From: Phorcus lineatus
Taxonomy: Eukaryota; Mollusca; Gastropoda; Trochida; Trochidae
Assembly: GCA_921293015.1 (NCBI GenBank)
Contig: OV121093.1
Coordinates: 27,972,622 to 28,036,621, forward strand
Reading direction: 5' to 3'
Length of the DNA stretch: 64,000 nt
Positions within the stretch are counted from its first letter, which is position 1; each line of letters starts with the position of its first letter. This document shows, one piece after another, positions 48,190 through 60,318 of the stretch. The notes beneath the pieces are model-generated. The model saw only the letters and a list, made by a program, of their open reading frames with translations. It had not been told where the DNA came from and ran no database searches. The position numbers and the translations under genes are program-made.

Positions 48190-50125
48190 CAATACGAAAA
48201 CAAAGCAAGCCTTTGAACGAAATTCCGTTTTTCAGTATCAGGTTGACACTTCAGCATCAGTAACAATAAGTTGAGTAGGGTATTGTATCAATCAGCTCCT
48301 GAACATCACTGGCGTTACACCAACACGACAGATTCGCTGATGAGGCATATTTAGTTCTGACCATAACACCAACGATAGAAAACTCTTTTTTAACGCCCTG
48401 ATCATCGTTTGATGGGTCTAGTTTTATGTTCCTTTGAAAGTGTTTGCAGGAAGCTTGTCCCATCTGGGATTCAAAGGATATTATATTGTCAGTCGTTTCG
48501 TGTGTAGCATATGCCTTTCAGTGTTACAGCCTTTGTCGTGATAGCGGTTCAAGAACATTTATTTGAAACATGGAAAAGACAGTGGATGAAAGTTGATAAA
48601 TTGCTTGAGCTCATAAACGATATGGACTATCTTCATTTGATTATGCACAATTACACATTTCATTTTGTTCAAATGTCAAAACTAACAGTTTATACAATCA
48701 CCTATGTTTTAACCATTATTGTGTATTGTTCCACTGCTATTTATCGATTTTTTTTATCATAGCAAAGGTATACTGTGTTAATTATTATATAATAATTAAT
48801 GTTAAAAAGAGTAATCATTATATCGGTGCACAAAGGCTACGGGAAAATAAACATGGCCCTACATGGCTTGCGGCGGAAAACTTGTCTGCTTACTGTGTTG
48901 AGGGTTGGTAGAGAAATTTCCACATTGTTTTAACATCAGTTTTCACTTTATTGAACGTTGCTTGTATTTGTAAATTATTTATTTTCTGGATTCATTTTGT
49001 TTAACATCTCACTGTCTGGTTTTAATTAAATGTTTGTTTTTTGTTGATGTATCAACTTGATTAAGTTTCACTCTGCCCATGGCTCCAATTATTGTCCAAA
49101 TTACACTGAACAATAACTTAGTCACTTAATCTGTATTTTTAGATATGTTTGTCGTCTTTACTGACTCCCTGCATGAACTTTACATGTTTGATGTACACGT
49201 TATGAGGAAAAGCTCCATGAAACAGGAACACAATCTGTCTGACTATTTACCTGAATTTATGTTATGTTTGTTATTACGTAAATGTTCCCCTGACATTCAA
49301 CATATATTGTGAGCTTCTGAGGTTTTTTTAAGAGGATTGCAAATTGATTGCAAATATTATCATGTCCAGGGCAAGTGTATGTTAAAAGGAATATCAAATT
49401 GAATCTTAATCAAGATGTATGAAAAGACAACTTCTTTTATGTAAACTTTGAAAGCGAATACTTTCACACTTGTTAAGAAAACTCTTGAAATTGTGTCCTT
49501 ATCGGAAATAAAAGGGATGAAAAATTTACGAAAAACAGAACTCACTCTATACTGTATAGTTACCAGGAAATAACATACTTTCAGATTCACATTTGTTTTC
49601 ACATTCCTGTTGCCTAGCTGTAAAAACACTGTAAATAACATGTGTGCTCATCTGGGTCAGAGATAGAGCGTCTAAGTTATATTCGTTGAAATAAATCTAT
49701 CAAGCTTAAGTTGTTGTAACCTGTTTTATCATGCAGTGAAACAAAGGCTTTACGTACAATTGTATGTCTTTGATAAAGGTAAACCGTGTTTTCCACCTGA
49801 AGGTTTAGTAACAAAAGTTGAAAATCAAACTTGACTAAAGAGTCCTCAAGGAAAACTGGACTGTTCCCTCATTAGGCCTCTATGTGAAATGTCGATACTG
49901 ATACATCATCACAAACAATCCTTATCTTTCTCTTTAGTATTATCGGTCTGCACTCTATGTTTCCAAAATAAACTCTTTGTTGATGGGTCTTAGCAACCCC
50001 AACAGGATCATCATCTCAGACTGAACACTTCCAAAACTGAAACAATAAAACACAATGTTAATACAATAGGAATGGCAGCTGATGAGTAAAGGGGAATTGT
50101 TTTCCTTACACTTTGCAACCTTAGT
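48190..50125. other. No gene seen
   Basis: Downstream of the receptor; AT-rich, with random open frames only (48257-48463, 48511-48762, 49360-49641). Confidence 0.35.
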
Positions 50126-50129
50126 GAAC

Positions 50130-50300
50130 TTATCACATTATGGTAGTTCTCAAAATACCCTCTGTCTTAAGTTCTATTCAAACATTGTCACTCAATTTGC
50201 TTCCTTATCTCTTTAAATGCCAAAAATAAGGATATGTTCTTGTTTTTTAGTTATAGCGGAAACCGTCATATAGATTTGACTTAATCAAAATTATGAATTT
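50130..50300 (+). repeat. Dispersed element family (see 37551), partial copy
   Basis: TCTCTTTAAATGCCAAAAAT, GGATATGTTCTTGTTTTTTA and GGAAACCGTCATATAGAT correspond in order to TCTCTAAAATGCCAAAATCA, GACATGTTTTCCTG and GGAAACGGCCATATG of the 37.6 kb copy. Confidence 0.55.
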
Positions 50301-50525
50301 AAATATCAAGATCGCTGCTACGCTGATCAGTTGAAACTCTGTAAGCGGCCCTGAATGAGTGCAAAATGTATTTCATTTATGACAAGTATTGCACTATATG
50401 ACAATATTTGTGTCGTTATTGCGCATGTACAAGGTAATTGTGTACTGTTCGTTGCAAACAGGAAGTATTTTTTTGTTATTTGGGGTTACTGGTGAGATGT
50501 TGTGATCCTATGAAAATATTTGGTA

Positions 50526-52143
50526 TTAACTCATTAACGCCGAGGCAGCGTCACGGCTCAACGCCTGGGCCACTGACCACAGACGCTGCTGGCTGTAGCG
50601 AGACTAATTAGCTCAATCACCGCTCTTTTCGCGACAGCTTTTGAACGGAAACTGTCTAGCCTTGTGCCATAAAGTCTTGATTGTTTTATAGTTTCATGAA
50701 GATAGATGCAGGTGCTGTATATTGATACTTTACAGGAATATAACATGTGATATTTCACCATTGAGTTTATGCTTTGCGGTTTGTCCGATTTCAATTCAAC
50801 AACATACTCAAAGAGAGAGACAGAGAGTTAGTGAAATTGTTTTCATTGTCTCACCAAATAAAATTGACATGTAAACTGCATTAGATATCGCACCTTTTAT
50901 GTTGGTTAAAATGTTATGAGAGACAATTTCTCTTACTTGTACCTAAACAACAGTACTTAAACAGCAAGCTTAACCGCAAATAATATACACAGACACGCAC
51001 TTACATATTATAATATATCATTTGGTATATACATAACCAAATATCACGTATAAGCATTTGTCAGTCTGCATGTTAGATTGTCTTTTTCAATCTCCCACGA
51101 CAGTGATTTGATGGCGGCATATTGCAAGTACTAACACATTATCACGTAACGTACCTAATATTTTCACATATGTTGATTTACATGCATTTTTTATTTGTAA
51201 ATACAAATACTGCATATCTACAAATCGTGTTGAGTAGATAAAGTGTGTCGGTATCTCAACCATCTGAACAATAATTAAGAATTTATGGAAATAATATCCC
51301 GATTTAAGAGATAACACGTAACATCAACGAATGTATTGATTATTAATATTGAACAAGTGATTTATTCCGTTGTCAACTCTAATTATAATTTTACATGTGC
51401 ATGTATCCATTCAATGGCAGACAGGGTCTTGGATCTATGAAGGATATTGTAGAAGTTTTAAAAAAAACCATGTACATGCTAAAACTATTATTGTTACAGG
51501 ACAGCTACTGACCGTGCTTGATATAGGATGCGCTCAGCTAGTTCAGTAAAGTAAAATTCCAACAAACTGTCATATTAATAATAGTATTCAAAGTACAACA
51601 ACACTGGCGTTCAAAATATTAATTACATGCAATTATCAAATTGATAATTCGGGACGTGACATTCCCAAAGTGATGCATTCAAGAAGTAAAGTTAAAATCA
51701 AAGTGTAACGTTAAATAGCCTCAAATTCTTAACAAATGATTTATGAATACATGTACATAAATGTTTATAATAACGCTTCCTCTCGTTTTGTCTTAGATAT
51801 ATGAATTCAATGCGTTTAACAAATAAAATGTATCTAACAATGTTTCAAAATTGGTAACTTCACAAAGACTACAATCGTTTTATCTGATTTAATAAACCTT
51901 CTTTTTAAAGTGTTTATTTTTCCCTTCCACGACCAACATATGCAGAATGTTTTCATTTACCGAAGGTAGCATATTTTTGCACAAAGAGCAACGATTTTCA
52001 TTTCTTATTGCTTTCCTGAGGATAGCATCTTATTTACTCTCGCTGTGAGAAACTGCTAATTACCTGACGCTTATATGCGGCTCTCGCTGTGAGGATCTCA
52101 TTATTTTGACGCATATACGTGGCTCTCGGCGTTAATGAGTTAA
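50526..52143. mobile_element. piggyBac-type nonautonomous element
   Basis: Both ends read, from outside inwards, TTAACTCATTAACGCCGAG; the outer TTAA is the target duplication typical of piggyBac. Length 1618 bases including both TTAA. No transposase frame inside. The right subterminal part has a 44-bp tandem repeat (52037-52080, 52081-52124, each starting CTCTCGCTGTGAG). The flanks outside the TTAA sites match a dispersed repeat that is uninterrupted at 32870-33120, giving a paralogous empty site. Confidence 0.8.
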
Positions 52144-52379
52144 CCAATTATTATTTGGGAACAAATCTTTCATCACAAACGTGCTATTGCCCATTTGCAC
52201 TCGGCAAATAATCTCACCTTCAATTGAGTAACATGGAATAATTCTTTTGGGGACGGTTCTTAAACATGTAGTTTGTGATAAAGTCGATAGTGACAAACAA
52301 CCTGCAAAATAACCACACAAAGTCAAAGTGAAAATACAACGTCTTTGTAAAAATTGAGACAATCCATAAAATATAATAT
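52144..52379. repeat. Right flank of the piggyBac-type insertion
   Basis: Contains GGGAACAAATCTTTC and TTAAACATGTAGTTTGTGAT, matching the 3' half of the repeat at 32870-33120. No coding content. Confidence 0.5.
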
Positions 52380-52649
52380 ATCTACACCACCACCTGGACG
52401 TACCCCGTTCCTGCCACCAAGCCGCAAGCACCTGGACTTAGCCTCTTCCTCCCACATCCATCCCACCTGGACTTAGCCTTTCCCTCCAAGGCTCACCACT
52501 TAGACCAAACCCCTCGCCACCACATCCACCGCCACCCAGACTTGCTCCATTCATACCACCACCATCTCGACCTAGCCCCTGTCTGCCGCCACCACCACCA
52601 TCTCGACCTAGCCCCTGTCTGCTAGTCTGTAGACCAGACCCTGAAATAA
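52380..52649 (+). other. Proline-rich repeat block, possible 5' exon of the helicase
   Basis: Degenerate units of 33-36 bases around CACCTGGACTTAGCC / CTCGACCTAGCCCCTGTCTG. From about 52443 one frame is open and reads LPPTSIPPGLSLSL, then PPPSRPSPCLPPPPPSRPSP and PDPEI, ending at AAATAA/GTAAGA (52649, phase 1). The helicase exon has a candidate acceptor GATAG at 52911 in the same phase, so the two could be spliced. An in-frame TAG limits the frame on the 5' side, and no start codon is visible, so further exons would be needed. Confidence 0.4.
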
Positions 52650-52719
52650 GTAAGACGCCTAAGCAAGTCTATGAAAGACGTGAGAGCTTAATTTCAGGGT
52701 CTGTAATAATCCACCAGCT

Positions 52720-52742
52720 CACAGCCCATATTCTGGGCTGTG
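52720..52742. other. Perfect hairpin
   Basis: CACAGCCCA-TATTC-TGGGCTGTG: nine base pairs and a five-base loop. Just upstream (52635-52650 and 52687-52703) CAGACCCTGAAATAAG and CTTAATTTCAGGGTCTG can also pair across 36 bases, covering the candidate splice donor at 52650. Confidence 0.7.
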
Positions 52743-52881
52743 CCTTATCAGCTGTCATCAGTACATGAGGAGTGGGGGCTAGGAATGGCAGCGGCCTGTC
52801 ACCTTAACCCCCACTGCATAGTTGTACCCCCCTCGACCTCATGATCCCCAACATGTGGTGTTACATTAAACCTAAACATTT

Positions 52882-55800
52882 GTGATACATTTTACACTTT
52901 CTTTGATAGAATTTCCAGTTCATCAGAAAACTCCAATGGACATAGACGATATCCTTAATTTATCCTTAAAGAAGGTAAATTTGCAAACGATACGCCCACA
53001 TCAGGAGAAGGTGGTTAAGTCGTATTTGTGTGGAAAAGATGTACTCTTTTGTTCACCTACAGGCAGTGGAAAATCTTTAACCTTTGAACTATCTCCTATA
53101 CTTTTTAAGGAATATGGTAAAACTAAAACTGCTACTGTAATTGTTGTTTCTCCCTTAGTAGCCCTAAAGAAAAATCAAACAGAGAAATGTTTGTCTTTGG
53201 GACTTAAAGCAGTCTACTTAAGTGACATTGAGTGTAAGGAAAATCTCGATGACAGTCTTGTGTCAACCATTGAGAAACTGACTGTGGAAGATATTAGAGA
53301 TGGTGAAGCAGATATCATATTCACCAGCCCTGAATCCATACTCGGAAAACATAGGAACCTGGTCATGGATCTGGAAAAAGGACATCATCTCAAGGCAATC
53401 TTCATTGATGAAGCTCACTGCATTCCAAAATTGTAAGTAAATAAAGATGGAGATATTAATCAAACTTTTCCACTACTTTATTACGTATACTATTGACAAC
53501 GACTCAATGACTCCTGGCAAAACATAGAACAGTGAACATATCACAATCAACTTAAATTGTACACTTTTGTTGGAAAATATTTGATCAATATCAACATTGG
53601 TAATCTACTTGCTACTAAATAATCTACTAACATTTGACTTAAACTGGCAGCTAAATAAAAAAAATTTGAATAATTCATGGCTTCAGTGTCCCTGAATTTT
53701 ATCAAAAATAGAGAAGAAACGAATGCTATTCTGATTTATTCTTTTCGGATAACCATCAATTAGAAATACTTCAAGAATTTTAAAAACAAAGTGTTTTATG
53801 TTTAGAAATTTTCTTAAGAAATTGCTATATAACTAGTCCCAATAACGGAGATACTTAAATAATGAAAATATAATTCAAATGTTAATTCAGATATCGATTA
53901 AACAAAATAGGTTAGCACTGAGGAAGAGAAGGATTTTTTTATGGATGATCAACTTCTTTATTGAATTTACTTTCAACGGACATAAAAAGAGCTAAGATAT
54001 AGCACTAGTTAAAAATTCCATCAAAATACATATCTTGATCCACATTATTCAACTGATAACTTGAAACAATGACTTCATAAATTGATAAAACCATGGAAGG
54101 ACCAGGGTGGGAGATAAGCTCTTGACATAATGATTTCTTTTCATGCCAAAAAAAAAAGATTCAAAATCTATCTACAAAGACTTTAAGAGTATAGGACCAA
54201 ACAATGTAAAATGTAAAATCTTTTCTTTATAGGAATTAAATTATCAAATTTCACAACATTTAAACTGCTTGTGTATGGGTTTGATTAAAACAAATTTAAC
54301 CATAGCATAAGAAATCTATAGAATTCTTTAGGTACATAACATAAGAATAATAAAGGCACATCTAGGTTTCACAGAAATTACATATGTTACATTTATTACA
54401 TGTTACATAATATTTAAACAGTAAAGTGTAAAACCCAAAAAGTTTGGAAGCTTAAGTATGAATACAGCAAATGTTCCCAATTTTTGGAATATCAACATTG
54501 GAATTTATCTTTCTAAATATCCATTAAGTTATTTTTCTGAAGTATGGCTATATATATAAACAAATTTTCACCATCAAGCCATCTGCTAAAGTGTATCATT
54601 GAGAACGATTAACCTATTCATTCAGATTTTAATAATTTGACTAGCTGTTTTAACTTTATGAGTCTATTAGTTATCAAATATGCATCTTTTTTTTTTTTAA
54701 ATATAGCGAACAGCTGTTAACTGCTTGTATAAACTCTCAGTCCAAAATAACTACTTTTCTACGTCTTGTTCTACAAGAATAAAGAATAATGAATTGAGCA
54801 GTGAATTCATGGTAATTCTTCTATATAAGCATGTGTTTTTAAGAATATAAACCAGTCTTGCTCATATTCTGGAATTTTTTTTCATTTGATAAGGCCTTAT
54901 GATAATGTTTCAACCCCACTTTCAATTGCTAAAGAAGGATGGTTTGATAACTGTCTATTTCAAAATGACCCTCCCCAACCTTTCATAGTTTTTTCATGAC
55001 CCTCCCCTAGTGGCTGTATATTTTTTTCTGACCCTCTCCTGAAAACCCCCCGGCCCAACCCCCTACCCCCCCCCCCCCCCCCCCCCCCCCCAAATGACCG
55101 GTCCTAACTTCCACATATCTTATTTTAAAAGAATGCATGTAGACAAGTTAATTCTTACAGATCCGAAGTACTTAATACATAGTATGCATGAATATCCGCA
55201 ATATTCAAATTAAACATAAAATCTGTTCAGCCAAAACTGGTAGCCGCTTTGTTCAATGTAACACCATTGCCTACACTTTGTATAAGGAATCATATGCCAG
55301 ATATATCTCAATAAAGTATATTTCACCCTGTGTATTCATTTAAGACGTTAAGGTATATTCTCAAACGCTGCACACTTTGTATTTCAGTTGTTTTCAACAA
55401 ATAATATTTCTTTTTTTGTGCACAGGCTCTTTTTTGTATCACTTAGTGACTCTGGCTGACTCATCCTTTTGGTTATTTGATGTAGCTTTGCTCACAATAA
55501 ATAATAATTATTTTATGGCATAAATAGAATGAGAGCATATGTCTTCATATGCCCTCAATCAGCCAATCCGAGCTAGAAATGCATGCTATATAACCTTTGA
55601 TATCAAATATGATTCAATAACAAAATGTTTAATTATTATTATAAGACATAAATTACACAGAATATAATGTACCCTGTGTCTCCTCATCTCTAACACTTAG
55701 CTTTACTATCACTGATTCAAGATTCTAATAGAAATGATTTTGATCAAATATACAACAATCAAAATACATGCTAGCTGTGTTATGAAACATTATCAAGATT

Positions 55801-56862
55801 GTTATTATAGGAAATGGACAATTTACAGCTTATTCAATTAATTCATTTTTCAGTGGAATGTCAGATGGCAAGAATAAAGAAGCATTCCGTCCAGCATATG
55901 GTGAGCTTGGAGAACTACGCTCATTGACACAAGTTCCAGTTATTGCACTGACAGCGACAGCGTCCATCAAAACACAACACATTATAAAAGAGAAATTGTG
56001 TATCCAGAAGTGTGAAGAGATCATTGTCAGTCCCAACAAACCCAACACAAAGTACTGGATCCATGAAGCAAGTGGCAGATTGTATGATGACTTTGATTGG
56101 CTTGTGGATCTCCTCTTGGAGGAGGGAAGGAATACTCCCAGGATAATCATATTCATGCGAAAGATTAAGCACATTGGCAATCTGTATGAACACTTGGATG
56201 ATTGCCTTGAAGAGCAAGGATATGTTGATTTCAAGCCAGAAGGTTTGAATGATGACAGAAATCGTCTTTTTGACATGTTTCACTCAAAAACAGATGAGAT
56301 AGTCAAGGAGAGCATAAGGTCAAACTTCATGGATCCGTATGGTCTTAAGAGAGTCTTACTGGTGTCATCATCTTTTAGTATGGGACTTGACGTGCAGGGA
56401 GTGGACCATATTATACATTATGGCCCTGCACATAATGTAGAAGATTATTTACAAGAGACTGGAAGAGCCGGTAGACAGGAGACACAGGCACATGCAATAC
56501 TTTTGAAGTACAAACAATGTTTATCTGGCAGAAACATTGCAAACACCTGCATGAGGCAGTATACAAAAGGAAGTTCATGTAGAAGAGTCCAACTTTTGCA
56601 GCATTTTGAAAGTGCATCCCCAGAAGTAAAGCCTCCTCACGACTGCTGTGATGTATGTTCTGTTCATTGCAAGTGCTATTGTCAGTGTACTACAACTTGC
56701 AGCTGTGAGGGTAGTTGCAACAAGGGTTCATCAATCATCATGGAGAAAATCATATCTGCAGGGTTGAAAAATGATGATGACACTAATCCCTCAAGTGACA
56801 GTGAAGTTGATGAATTCACAAGAAGAAAGCCAATTGTTCTGATCAGTTCTGACAGTGAATAA
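52882..56862 (+). CDS. RecQ-like ATP-dependent DNA helicase (transposon-associated)
   Basis: Two exons, 52882 (or 52912)-53432 and 55854-56862, join in phase 2. The likely start is the Met at 52936 (MDIDDILNLS) unless an upstream exon is used. Superfamily 2 blocks in order: IRPHQEKVV (Q-motif region), Walker A SPTGSGKS, VVSPLVALKK, TSPES, Walker B IDEAHC, FRPAYGELGELR and ALTATAS, IIIFMRKIKH, SSSFSMGLDVQGVDHIIHYG, and the arginine-finger block QETGRAGRQE. A RecQ zinc-binding part follows (CMRQYTKGSSCRRVQLLQHF, DCCDVC), then a very Cys-rich stretch (CKCYCQCTTTCSCEGSC) and an acidic tail. No HRDC domain; about 500 residues, shorter than cellular RecQ5/BLM. The usual SEWGHDF after the DEAH box is replaced by IPKFGMSDGKNKEA. 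Convergent and touching the minus-strand gene at 56863, which argues for a transposon-encoded helicase. All catalytic blocks are intact. Confidence 0.85.
53433..55853 (+). other. Large helicase intron with poly-C run
   Basis: Begins GTAAGTAAAT and ends TTCATTTTTCAG. AT-rich, no coding similarity. A C-rich patch at 54960-55091 (ACCCTCCCCTAG, ACCCTCTCCTG) ends in 26 consecutive C (55066-55091), a likely place for assembly error. Confidence 0.7.
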
Positions 56863-59352
56863 CTAAAGATAATATTTCTTTTTTTTGAACACTCTCAAAC
56901 TTGCAGCAATCCATTGTTGCACATTATCCATGTTAAGTGAACCAAATGGATCCTTAAGGTTCGTAAAGTTCGGGTGAACTCTAAATTCATTTGTATTGAA
57001 CATTTTGCCTTGGACATGTAGTTGCTCCGCTAAAGATAAAATGTCATCTGTTGCATCTTTCTTAGTATGTCTACCCGAGCTTTGTCGTACTTTGGATACA
57101 CTGTCAAAGTCTCTGCAGATTTTCTCAGTGGCAAGATCACTGCGACTTACTCTGAGAATTGTCCTCTCTGTATATTGACCTCTGTACGTGTGAACATCTT
57201 CCTTAAACACCTTATTGCAGTGCTCTAGGTCAAGGTCATTTGGGTGATTTGTGTCAATTTTGCCAGCATGGTTTACCGTCCGATTCCAAGTTAGCCTTTC
57301 CGCTTGACGTTCTGACAACAGTGTTTCCGATTGTGCAATTGTCTCAAGTAAGCCAAATGCATACTTAGGACATTTTCCACCTTTGTAGAAAAGGCAAAAG
57401 AATTTTGCTAAGCGCATCATACGTGCACCGTCCCCCAATTTAATGGCATTGTCATGGTTTTTTCTCAGGAGACCAAGTGTTACACAAAGCCTGGTGTAGT
57501 CATAGACACTTGCTGTTGATCTTGTCTTACCTCTTGCTTCTTCAATGTGGTCAGGATTAAACTCTGGGTCCGGATGGGAGTGTATCTGAGCCTCGTGTTG
57601 ACGAAGAGACTTGGGTCTCTTGTAGGCTTTTTTGCAGTACCTGCACTCCATTGTCAGAGACTGTGGTCCATAGTCAGGGAGTTTTGGGACTCTTGGGCTC
57701 CCATGATCCTTGACAAACTGAAGAGCATGTTCCATTATGAAACCCTTCATGGCTTCGCTGTCTCCTACTGGACCTGAATACTCTATGTTATGTTTGAGTC
57801 TGTCATGAATTGAATCCATTTCAAAATGCTTCAGGCCACCAGCAATAACGTATGCATCTGTTACCTTGTCGATAAAATCTGCTGATGCATAAAAGTGGTT
57901 GTGGGGGTCTTTTGCAACATTTCTTGCATTAAGTTTGTTCCTGGCTGCAAACAAAGTTCCTATCGAGTCAAATGATGCTGTGTCATATAGTGTGTTCCAA
58001 ATCAACTTTAAGAACTCTGCTTGGTTATGGAACTCTTCTAATTTTGGGACAAGTCCATGCAACTTCTCGGATGGTGTTCGTCCGTTAGCCTTTCCTGTCT
58101 GTGCTTCTTTATGCCTTTCAAATGTTAGATAATCTCCTCCAGACAGAATTTTAGGATGCTTTTTATCACAGTCTTGTACCTCAGGAACGAACTGTTGCAT
58201 AAACTCACACATGTCAATTATTTGATCATGGTACTGTTCATTTTTCTGCAGCACGCCAAGATTAATCCTTTCAGTTTTCTTGTGCATTTCCTTCATATAT
58301 TTATGTTGAATAAAGCGAGGTAGGACAGGCTCAAATATATGAAAATATGGAATGCATTTGATCCAGATTCGAGCCACCAAAAATGCCATTTCATCTGCTA
58401 ATACTGCCTCTTCTTCTTCACTGGGTAGAAAGCGAGAAAATTCAACTTCCTGGACATCATTCTTTGGTAAAGAATCATCTAAATGATTTCCACTGACTCT
58501 GTTCTTATAAGCACATATCTGATACATGTGTGTGCTCTTGTTTTGGTTGGTGGAAGTCATATGCCTCACTTTTGTGTAGAAATCTACATTGTCACCAACC
58601 AAATAGTAACCAGGATGCATTAGGTCCCTGTGTATGGCTAACACCTTTTGTTCTTCATCCAATGAAAGCACGGCCAATGGGGAAGCGCCATTTTCATGGA
58701 TGTATGTGTTAGCCTCCACAACATTTTGTAGAAGTCGGTACTCTCTTTGACAGTCAATTTCACATGCAGCTTTCCACTGTTTAATTTCAGCATCCCATCC
58801 TTTTGATAACTTCTCAAGGCCTGTCACTGCAGTTAAGTAACAAGTACTGTCATTTGTCACATTCAGTCTGTTGAAAGCTGATTTCTTGGCACCACCTTTC
58901 AGTAGAATAATACTATTCAGATGTTGTAGCCTATTCAGATACCGGTTGTATATCGATAACAGTTTACTGCCAGCAGATATTATTCCAGGAAGAGTAGCTT
59001 GGTCTGTCTTTGATTTATTTTTTTGTGAGGAGGCATTTGATACAAATACTTGTAACACTGACCAATATGTTGGGGCTCTGGTTTTAAACTCATCAGCTAT
59101 TGATTTCCATGTTAATTCTCCGCTCGAGATGTTTGAACTTCTCAGAATTGAAGGTTCTTTTTTTGAGCAAAGCCTTGATACTTCTTTTTGTATTTTGTTA
59201 CACAATCCACTTAAAATGAATGGTCCTAATTCTTCAGACTCCAAAATCAATGTTGAGAGGTTGTTGTAGTCAGTTGTTGTAGTAGCAAGTGCTAAAGTTG
59301 TGAGAGGCTGCTGAACTGTTCTTAGTAAACCGTTCTTGGTAGAGATGGTAAC
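56863..59352 (-). CDS. Large C2H2 zinc-finger protein, Academ/DUF6589-like transposase
   Basis: One long exon; the acceptor CATTTCAG precedes 59352 (VTISTKNGLLRTVQ...), and the frame runs about 830 codons to the stop at 56863-56865. No ATG near the 5' end, so at least one upstream exon is needed (see 60319-60810). Seen: GDNVDFYTKVRHMTS and CAYKNRV near residues 215-240 counted from 59250, a single C2H2 finger CRYCKKAYKRPKSLRQHEAQ with H at the end of QIH (about 535-557), and the block NDLDLEHCNKVFKED near 670. By memory of the family, metazoan DUF6589 proteins carry a GDNxxxxxKxR block and a DLxxEHLN block and belong to Academ-type DNA transposons; which acidic residues are catalytic is not settled here. 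No frame breaks. The name is a family-level inference, while zinc finger and long intact frame are seen directly. Confidence 0.65.
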   Translation of the reverse strand, partial: VTISTKNGLLRTVQQPLTTLALATTTTDYNNLSTLILESEELGPFILSGLCNKIQKEVSRLCSKKEPSILRSSNISSGELTWKSIADEFKTRAPTYWSVLQVFVSNASSQKNKSKTDQATLPGIISAGSKLLSIYNRYLNRLQHLNSIILLKGGAKKSAFNRLNVTNDSTCYLTAVTGLEKLSKGWDAEIKQWKAACEIDCQREYRLLQNVVEANTYIHENGASPLAVLSLDEEQKVLAIHRDLMHPGYYLVGDNVDFYTKVRHMTSTNQNKSTHMYQICAYKNRVSGNHLDDSLPKNDVQEVEFSRFLPSEEEEAVLADEMAFLVARIWIKCIPYFHIFEPVLPRFIQHKYMKEMHKKTERINLGVLQKNEQYHDQIIDMCEFMQQFVPEVQDCDKKHPKILSGGDYLTFERHKEAQTGKANGRTPSEKLHGLVPKLEEFHNQAEFLKLIWNTLYDTASFDSIGTLFAARNKLNARNVAKDPHNHFYASADFIDKVTDAYVIAGGLKHFEMDSIHDRLKHNIEYSGPVGDSEAMKGFIMEHALQFVKDHGSPRVPKLPDYGPQSLTMECRYCKKAYKRPKSLRQHEAQIHSHPDPEFNPDHIEEARGKTRSTASVYDYTRLCVTLGLLRKNHDNAIKLGDGARMMRLAKFFCLFYKGGKCPKYAFGLLETIAQSETLLSERQAERLTWNRTVNHAGKIDTNHPNDLDLEHCNKVFKEDVHTYRGQYTERTILRVSRSDLATEKICRDFDSVSKVRQSSGRHTKKDATDDILSLAEQLHVQGKMFNTNEFRVHPNFTNLKDPFGSLNMDNVQQWIAASLRVFKKKKYYL

Positions 59353-60318
59353 CTGAAATGCAGAATTGTTATGTGTAACATAAGTTACTTATAAATGCAT
59401 ACTTGCATTAATGATTGACAACAAAGCAAATACTACCAATAAAGTAGTAATGTTAATCCATAAATTTCCTATTTTCCTCATGCGACTCAAAGAAACTACC
59501 AATAAAGCTAATTCATGATGTTTGATGTTTTATGTTATTTTTATCAGTGTACAGATGAATGTATACTAAAAGAAATATATTCCCTTTATTTCAGGACTTG
59601 TTTTTTATAAGAAAACATTGTCTTAAAATGTTACTGAAGGGAGTTTGATTTCTGCGTATCATCGTATCATCTCTTCTTGAATGTCAAGGAGGAAAATTAA
59701 GTATCCAATAAAGATAAGGATAAGTTTACTCTTTTTGTGGAATGAACTATGTGAGATGTTTTTAAAGAGCCACTCCGTGAGTTGTTTGAGTCATATATGC
59801 CAAACTTAATCAGTGGTGTCATTTGATAGCAAAGTATCGACTGTTACCAAAAGACACATTTTAAAGTTAATTTGTTCTGTACAGTGACACTATGTAATGT
59901 AGAACATTGCAATTCTGATCGAAAACCGGACAGTGGCGCGCATCAAATAGTCAAACGTAATTTTGAAGACTTATATAAAACAGCCAGGAGTGCAGTTAGT
60001 AGGTGATAGTGTTTGTTAGCATATATAACTACTAGCCATGTCTATTGGACGTAATATCTACACCTCTGTGCATTTATAAGGCTGTTTAGAGATTTTCATG
60101 GAAAACCAGCATTTGTCATATATATGTCTTTTGGACATGAAAAGTTAAGATATTTTGATTTATATCACCACATATGACATTTAGATCCGTATCAAAGGTT
60201 ATTCTACAAACGTGAAAATAACAATACGTGAAGTAAAGGCGTGCATAATCATAGTTATACAACCTCCTGTGTATTTATGTAAGTTATTACATTACTTACC
60301 TCGTTTTTATATGTATCC
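59353..60318 (-). other. Intron or spacer of the minus-strand gene
   Basis: Between the two minus-strand coding blocks. 59765-60010 is a reverse copy of the dispersed family at 37551 (GATCGAAAACCGGACAGTGG, AGTCAAACGTAATTTT). Two donor/acceptor candidates exist (AA/GTGAGG at about 60324; CATTTCAG before 59352) but their phases do not agree, so a further small exon or another donor would be required. Confidence 0.4.

Noticed and set aside
55066-55091. Poly-C run as a functional element
   Set aside because: A 26-base homopolymer in an intron; most simply slippage or an assembly/sequencing problem.
55830-56283. Minus-strand frames over the helicase exon
   Set aside because: Antisense of conserved helicase motifs; no independent signal.
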